In this document: one piece after another, positions 61,697-64,000 of the stretch
How positions within the stretch are numbered: position 1 is the stretch's first letter
Layout of the letters: every line of letters begins with the position of its first letter
Assembly (NCBI RefSeq): GCF_014199325.1
Contig: NZ_JACIJJ010000002.1
Coordinates: 372,001-436,000, forward strand
Source: Sphingomonas yantingensis
Lineage (GTDB): Bacteria; Pseudomonadota; Alphaproteobacteria; Sphingomonadales; Sphingomonadaceae
DNA length: 64,000 nt
Direction of reading: 5' to 3'
Program-made: the position numbers and the translations under genes
The notes under the pieces: model-generated
Seen by the model: only the letters and a program-made list of their open reading frames with translations
What the model was told of the DNA's origin: nothing
The model's database searches: none

Positions 61697-63154
61697 ATGC
61701 GGCGGCGGACATTGTTGACCGGCATGGGCGTGGCGGGACTGGGCGCGGCCGTTTCGGTCCCCGTGTGGGCGGGGCAGTCGCCGCGCCTCAGCCCCGCGGC
61801 GATGCAAAGCGACGCCGCGCTGCTGCGCCGGGCCTACGAGACGTTGCACCCCGGCCTCCTCCGCTACCAGACCGCGGGTCAGGCGACCGCGCGGTTCGAC
61901 GCGCTGGCTGCCGCGCAGCCGCTGGCGACGGGCGACTTCTATCTGGCGCTCGCCCGCTGCCTGAGCGCGGTGCGCTGCGGGCACAGCTACGCCAATTTCT
62001 ACAACCAATCCGATGCGATCCCCGCCGCCCTATTCGACGCGCGTCCGCGCCTGCCGCTCCACTTCGTGTGGCTGGGCGAGCGGATGATCGTCACCGCCGA
62101 TCCGCACGGCACGGGCATCGCGCGGGGAACGGAGGTCGTCGCGATCGACGGGCATCCGGCACGCGCGATCCTCGCGGCGCTGATCCCGCTGACGCGCGCC
62201 GACGGGCATAACGACGGCAAGCGGCGGCAGCTGCTGTCGGTGGGCGGCGAGGACGGGTACGAGACGTTCGACGTCTTGTACGGCCTGCGCTTCAGCGGCG
62301 GCCCGCGCTACACGCTCGACCTGCGTGCGCCAGACGGCCGGACGCGGCGCGCGGTGGTCGAGGGGATCGACCTCAAGACGCGGCGATCGGTCGCGACGCC
62401 GACGAACGACACCGACAATCCCGGCTGGCGTGTCGAGCGGCGCGGCCGTGCGGCGGTGATGACGATGCCGGGCTGGGGCCTCTACAATTCCAAATGGGAC
62501 TGGCGAGACTGGATCGACGACGAGATGGACCGGCTAATCGCCGACCGCGTCCCCGCGCTGATCGTCGACATCCGCGCCAACGAGGGCGGCGAGGATTGCG
62601 GCGACGTGCTGCTGGAGCGCATCGTCGAACGGGGCGTCACCGCCGATCCGGCACGGCGGCTGGTCCGCTATCGCGAACTGCCCGCGGATCTGCGCCCCTA
62701 TTGCGATACCTGGGACCGCAGCTTCGACAAGTTGGGGGTGAACGCCAGGCGCTACGACGACCGCTTCCTCGAACTCACCGGCACCGATCGCGATGCCGCC
62801 GTTATCGCCCCGCGGGGCAAGCGCTATGACGGCAAGCTGATCGTGCTGACCGGGCCGGAGAACAGCTCGGCCACCTTCGCCTTCATCCAGACGGTGCAGC
62901 GCGAGAAGCTGGGCACGCTGGTGGGGGAGCCGACCGGCGGCAACCGGCGCGGGATCAACGGCGGCTGCTTCTATTTCCTGCGGCTGCCGGAAACGGGGTT
63001 GGAGGTCGACCTTCCGCTGATCGGCACCTTCCCGCGGGTAATGCCGCCGGATGCCGGGATCGTCCCCGACGTGGCGGCACCGCGCACCCCTCGCTCGATC
63101 GCCGAGGGCGGCGATCCGGCGATGGCGGCGGCGCTGGCGCTGGTCCGGTCCTAA
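61697..63154 (+). CDS. Tat-exported S41 family peptidase
   Basis: A 485-residue S41-type serine protease. ATG at 61697 follows GGGGGAGG and opens a twin-arginine signal (RRRTLLTGMGVAGL). A PDZ-like segment is around 120-165 (TEVVAIDGHPARAIL), and the catalytic domain has ALIVDIRANEGGEDCGD then VLTGPENSSATFAF with the nucleophile at S390 or S391. This resembles non-CtpA S41 proteins of unknown substrate. It is divergent from the acetylxylan-esterase-like gene and convergent with the TonB-C-like gene. Confidence 0.88.
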   Translation: MRRRTLLTGMGVAGLGAAVSVPVWAGQSPRLSPAAMQSDAALLRRAYETLHPGLLRYQTAGQATARFDALAAAQPLATGDFYLALARCLSAVRCGHSYANFYNQSDAIPAALFDARPRLPLHFVWLGERMIVTADPHGTGIARGTEVVAIDGHPARAILAALIPLTRADGHNDGKRRQLLSVGGEDGYETFDVLYGLRFSGGPRYTLDLRAPDGRTRRAVVEGIDLKTRRSVATPTNDTDNPGWRVERRGRAAVMTMPGWGLYNSKWDWRDWIDDEMDRLIADRVPALIVDIRANEGGEDCGDVLLERIVERGVTADPARRLVRYRELPADLRPYCDTWDRSFDKLGVNARRYDDRFLELTGTDRDAAVIAPRGKRYDGKLIVLTGPENSSATFAFIQTVQREKLGTLVGEPTGGNRRGINGGCFYFLRLPETGLEVDLPLIGTFPRVMPPDAGIVPDVAAPRTPRSIAEGGDPAMAAALALVRS

Positions 63155-63157
63155 TCC

Positions 63158-64000
63158 TCAATAAAAGCGTGCGGCGTCGTCCGGGTCGGCGGGCGGGGTG
63201 TCGGTCGGCGCCATCACGAACCTCACCCGGTCGATGCAGCCGCTCTGACCCTGCGCGCTCGGTTTCAGCCGCGCGCCGCGAAGGATTCGGACCGCCTGCT
63301 GCCCGAACTCGGCGGTCGGCTCGGCCGCGACGACGGTCGGGTTGCCGATCTCGCCCCAGGGCGCGACGTCATAGCGAACGACCGCCCATCCCTCGATCCG
63401 GCGGCGGCCATAAGGCTCGGGGAAGGTGAGCGTCGGCGTCTTTGCCCAGTCGCGGCCGTCCGGGCAGGTTGGCGAGGGCGCGCCCATGCCGGCGGGCACG
63501 GGCGGCGCGGGCAACGTATCGGGCGCGCGCCAATAGGGATAGACGCAGCCCGTCCGCGCGCCGCCCGAAAAGCGCGAGGCACGCATCGCCCGGATCGCCG
63601 CGGCGTCGAGTGCGCGGTTGCTCGTCCCGTCGACCGCACGGACGTTGACGGGCTTGCCGCGCGCGTCGGTATCATAGGCGATGAGCGACCAGTCCCGCAC
63701 CCCCGGCGTGCCCGCGACCTTTGGAAAGTCGGGCATCACCCGCACGAGCGCAGCCGGGCGCGGCGCGTCGGCGCAGGTGCCGGCGGGGCGGATGCGATCC
63801 CAGCCAATGCGCGGGAGCCGACCCGAGCGCGGATTCATCGTGTAGGAGACGAGATCGGCGACCGGCACCTCGGCCAGCGGTGTCTGGACCGGGGTGTAGG
63901 TGACCGAGCAGTCGGTCCGCGCGCGCGCCGGAAAACGGCTGGCGGCAAGCGCGGGCATCAGGTCGTCGGGGCGATAGAGCTGGCTCTCCGTTGCCGGCTC
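63158..64000 (-). CDS. Protein with repeated TonB C-terminal-like domains, 5' truncated by window edge
   Basis: The 280 visible residues form at least two complete TonB-C-like units. One runs from VRDWSLIAYDTDARGKPVNV to about ALDAAAIRAMRASRF, and the second from EGWAVVRYDVAPWGEIGNPT to RILRGARLKP. Just inside the right edge, LMPALAASRFPARARTDC looks like the end of a third unit. Each unit ends in a Cys-containing strand (GC or DC). The N-terminus, and any membrane anchor, lies beyond 64000. It may be an energy transducer or an unrelated repeat protein. Confidence 0.75.
   Translation of the reverse strand, partial: EPATESQLYRPDDLMPALAASRFPARARTDCSVTYTPVQTPLAEVPVADLVSYTMNPRSGRLPRIGWDRIRPAGTCADAPRPAALVRVMPDFPKVAGTPGVRDWSLIAYDTDARGKPVNVRAVDGTSNRALDAAAIRAMRASRFSGGARTGCVYPYWRAPDTLPAPPVPAGMGAPSPTCPDGRDWAKTPTLTFPEPYGRRRIEGWAVVRYDVAPWGEIGNPTVVAAEPTAEFGQQAVRILRGARLKPSAQGQSGCIDRVRFVMAPTDTPPADPDDAARFY

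Overview
The window looks like chromosomal DNA from a high-GC alphaproteobacterium of the Sphingomonas type. The evidence is the strongly GC-rich third positions, two TonB-dependent receptors beside glycoside hydrolases, many secreted or Tat-exported enzymes, an ATP-synthase zeta inhibitor (DUF1476), DUF4169, and dense operons joined by 1- or 4-base start/stop overlaps (ATGA, GTGA, TTGA, TGATG). Assignment to a genus is inference; there is no rRNA in the window. No phage, transposase, integrase or CRISPR array was seen.

Layout. 1-4.2 kb: a truncated secreted isoaspartyl peptidase, an M16 zinc protease and a small protein, closed by a large palindromic intergenic repeat. 4.2-10.1 kb: a complete tripartite RND efflux operon (adaptor, pump, outer-membrane channel). 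10.2-14.2 kb: a riboflavin operon on the minus strand, in transcription order a membrane/coiled-coil protein, ribD, ribE, a ribB fused to a degenerate GTP cyclohydrolase II domain (ribBX type), ribH and a GNAT acetyltransferase. 14.3-16.5 kb: feoAB, divergent from the rib operon. 16.4-25.5 kb: a MetX-like hydrolase with DUF4169, a GGDEF-EAL protein, ssb, a hybrid histidine kinase and an M3 peptidyl-dipeptidase.

25.8-32.4 kb is a small sugar-utilisation locus: a TonB-dependent receptor coupled to a Tat-exported GH1 enzyme, divergent from a secreted GH2 enzyme with a C-terminal malectin-like domain. 32.4-39.9 kb holds mixed genes: a STAS/SpoIIAA-like protein, a metallo-beta-lactamase-like protein, an ABM-domain membrane protein, tRNA-Glu(UUC), recJ, a short low-molecular-weight phosphatase, a prolyl-4-hydroxylase-like dioxygenase, an RcnB-like protein with an arginine-rich repeat region, and an orphan xanthine-dehydrogenase-type [2Fe-2S] subunit. 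40.0-45.1 kb: leuC and leuD separated by a 45-residue microprotein and a lactonase-like enzyme, then a quinone oxidoreductase, the zeta subunit, bolA and a CGFS glutaredoxin. 45.2-50.3 kb: a glycosyltransferase, a BlaI/BlaR1-like pair behind a symmetrical operator, a small membrane protein, tgt and a zinc miniprotein.

50.3-61.6 kb is a candidate xylan (or acylated xylooligosaccharide) utilisation locus: two secreted esterases/hydrolases, a TonB-dependent receptor, an MFS importer coupled to a cytoplasmic GH43 beta-xylosidase, a LacI regulator and a BD-FAE-like acetylxylan esterase. Its promoters carry two kinds of palindrome that may define its regulation. The window ends with an S41 peptidase and a truncated protein made of repeated TonB-C-like units.

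Most of the window is ordinary housekeeping and catabolic content. The least explained points are the cysteine-free RibBX domain and its membrane-protein partner, the lactonase and microprotein inside the leu cluster, the BlaI/M56 pair with no beta-lactamase, and the shared CTATAKGAT palindrome in the xylan locus.
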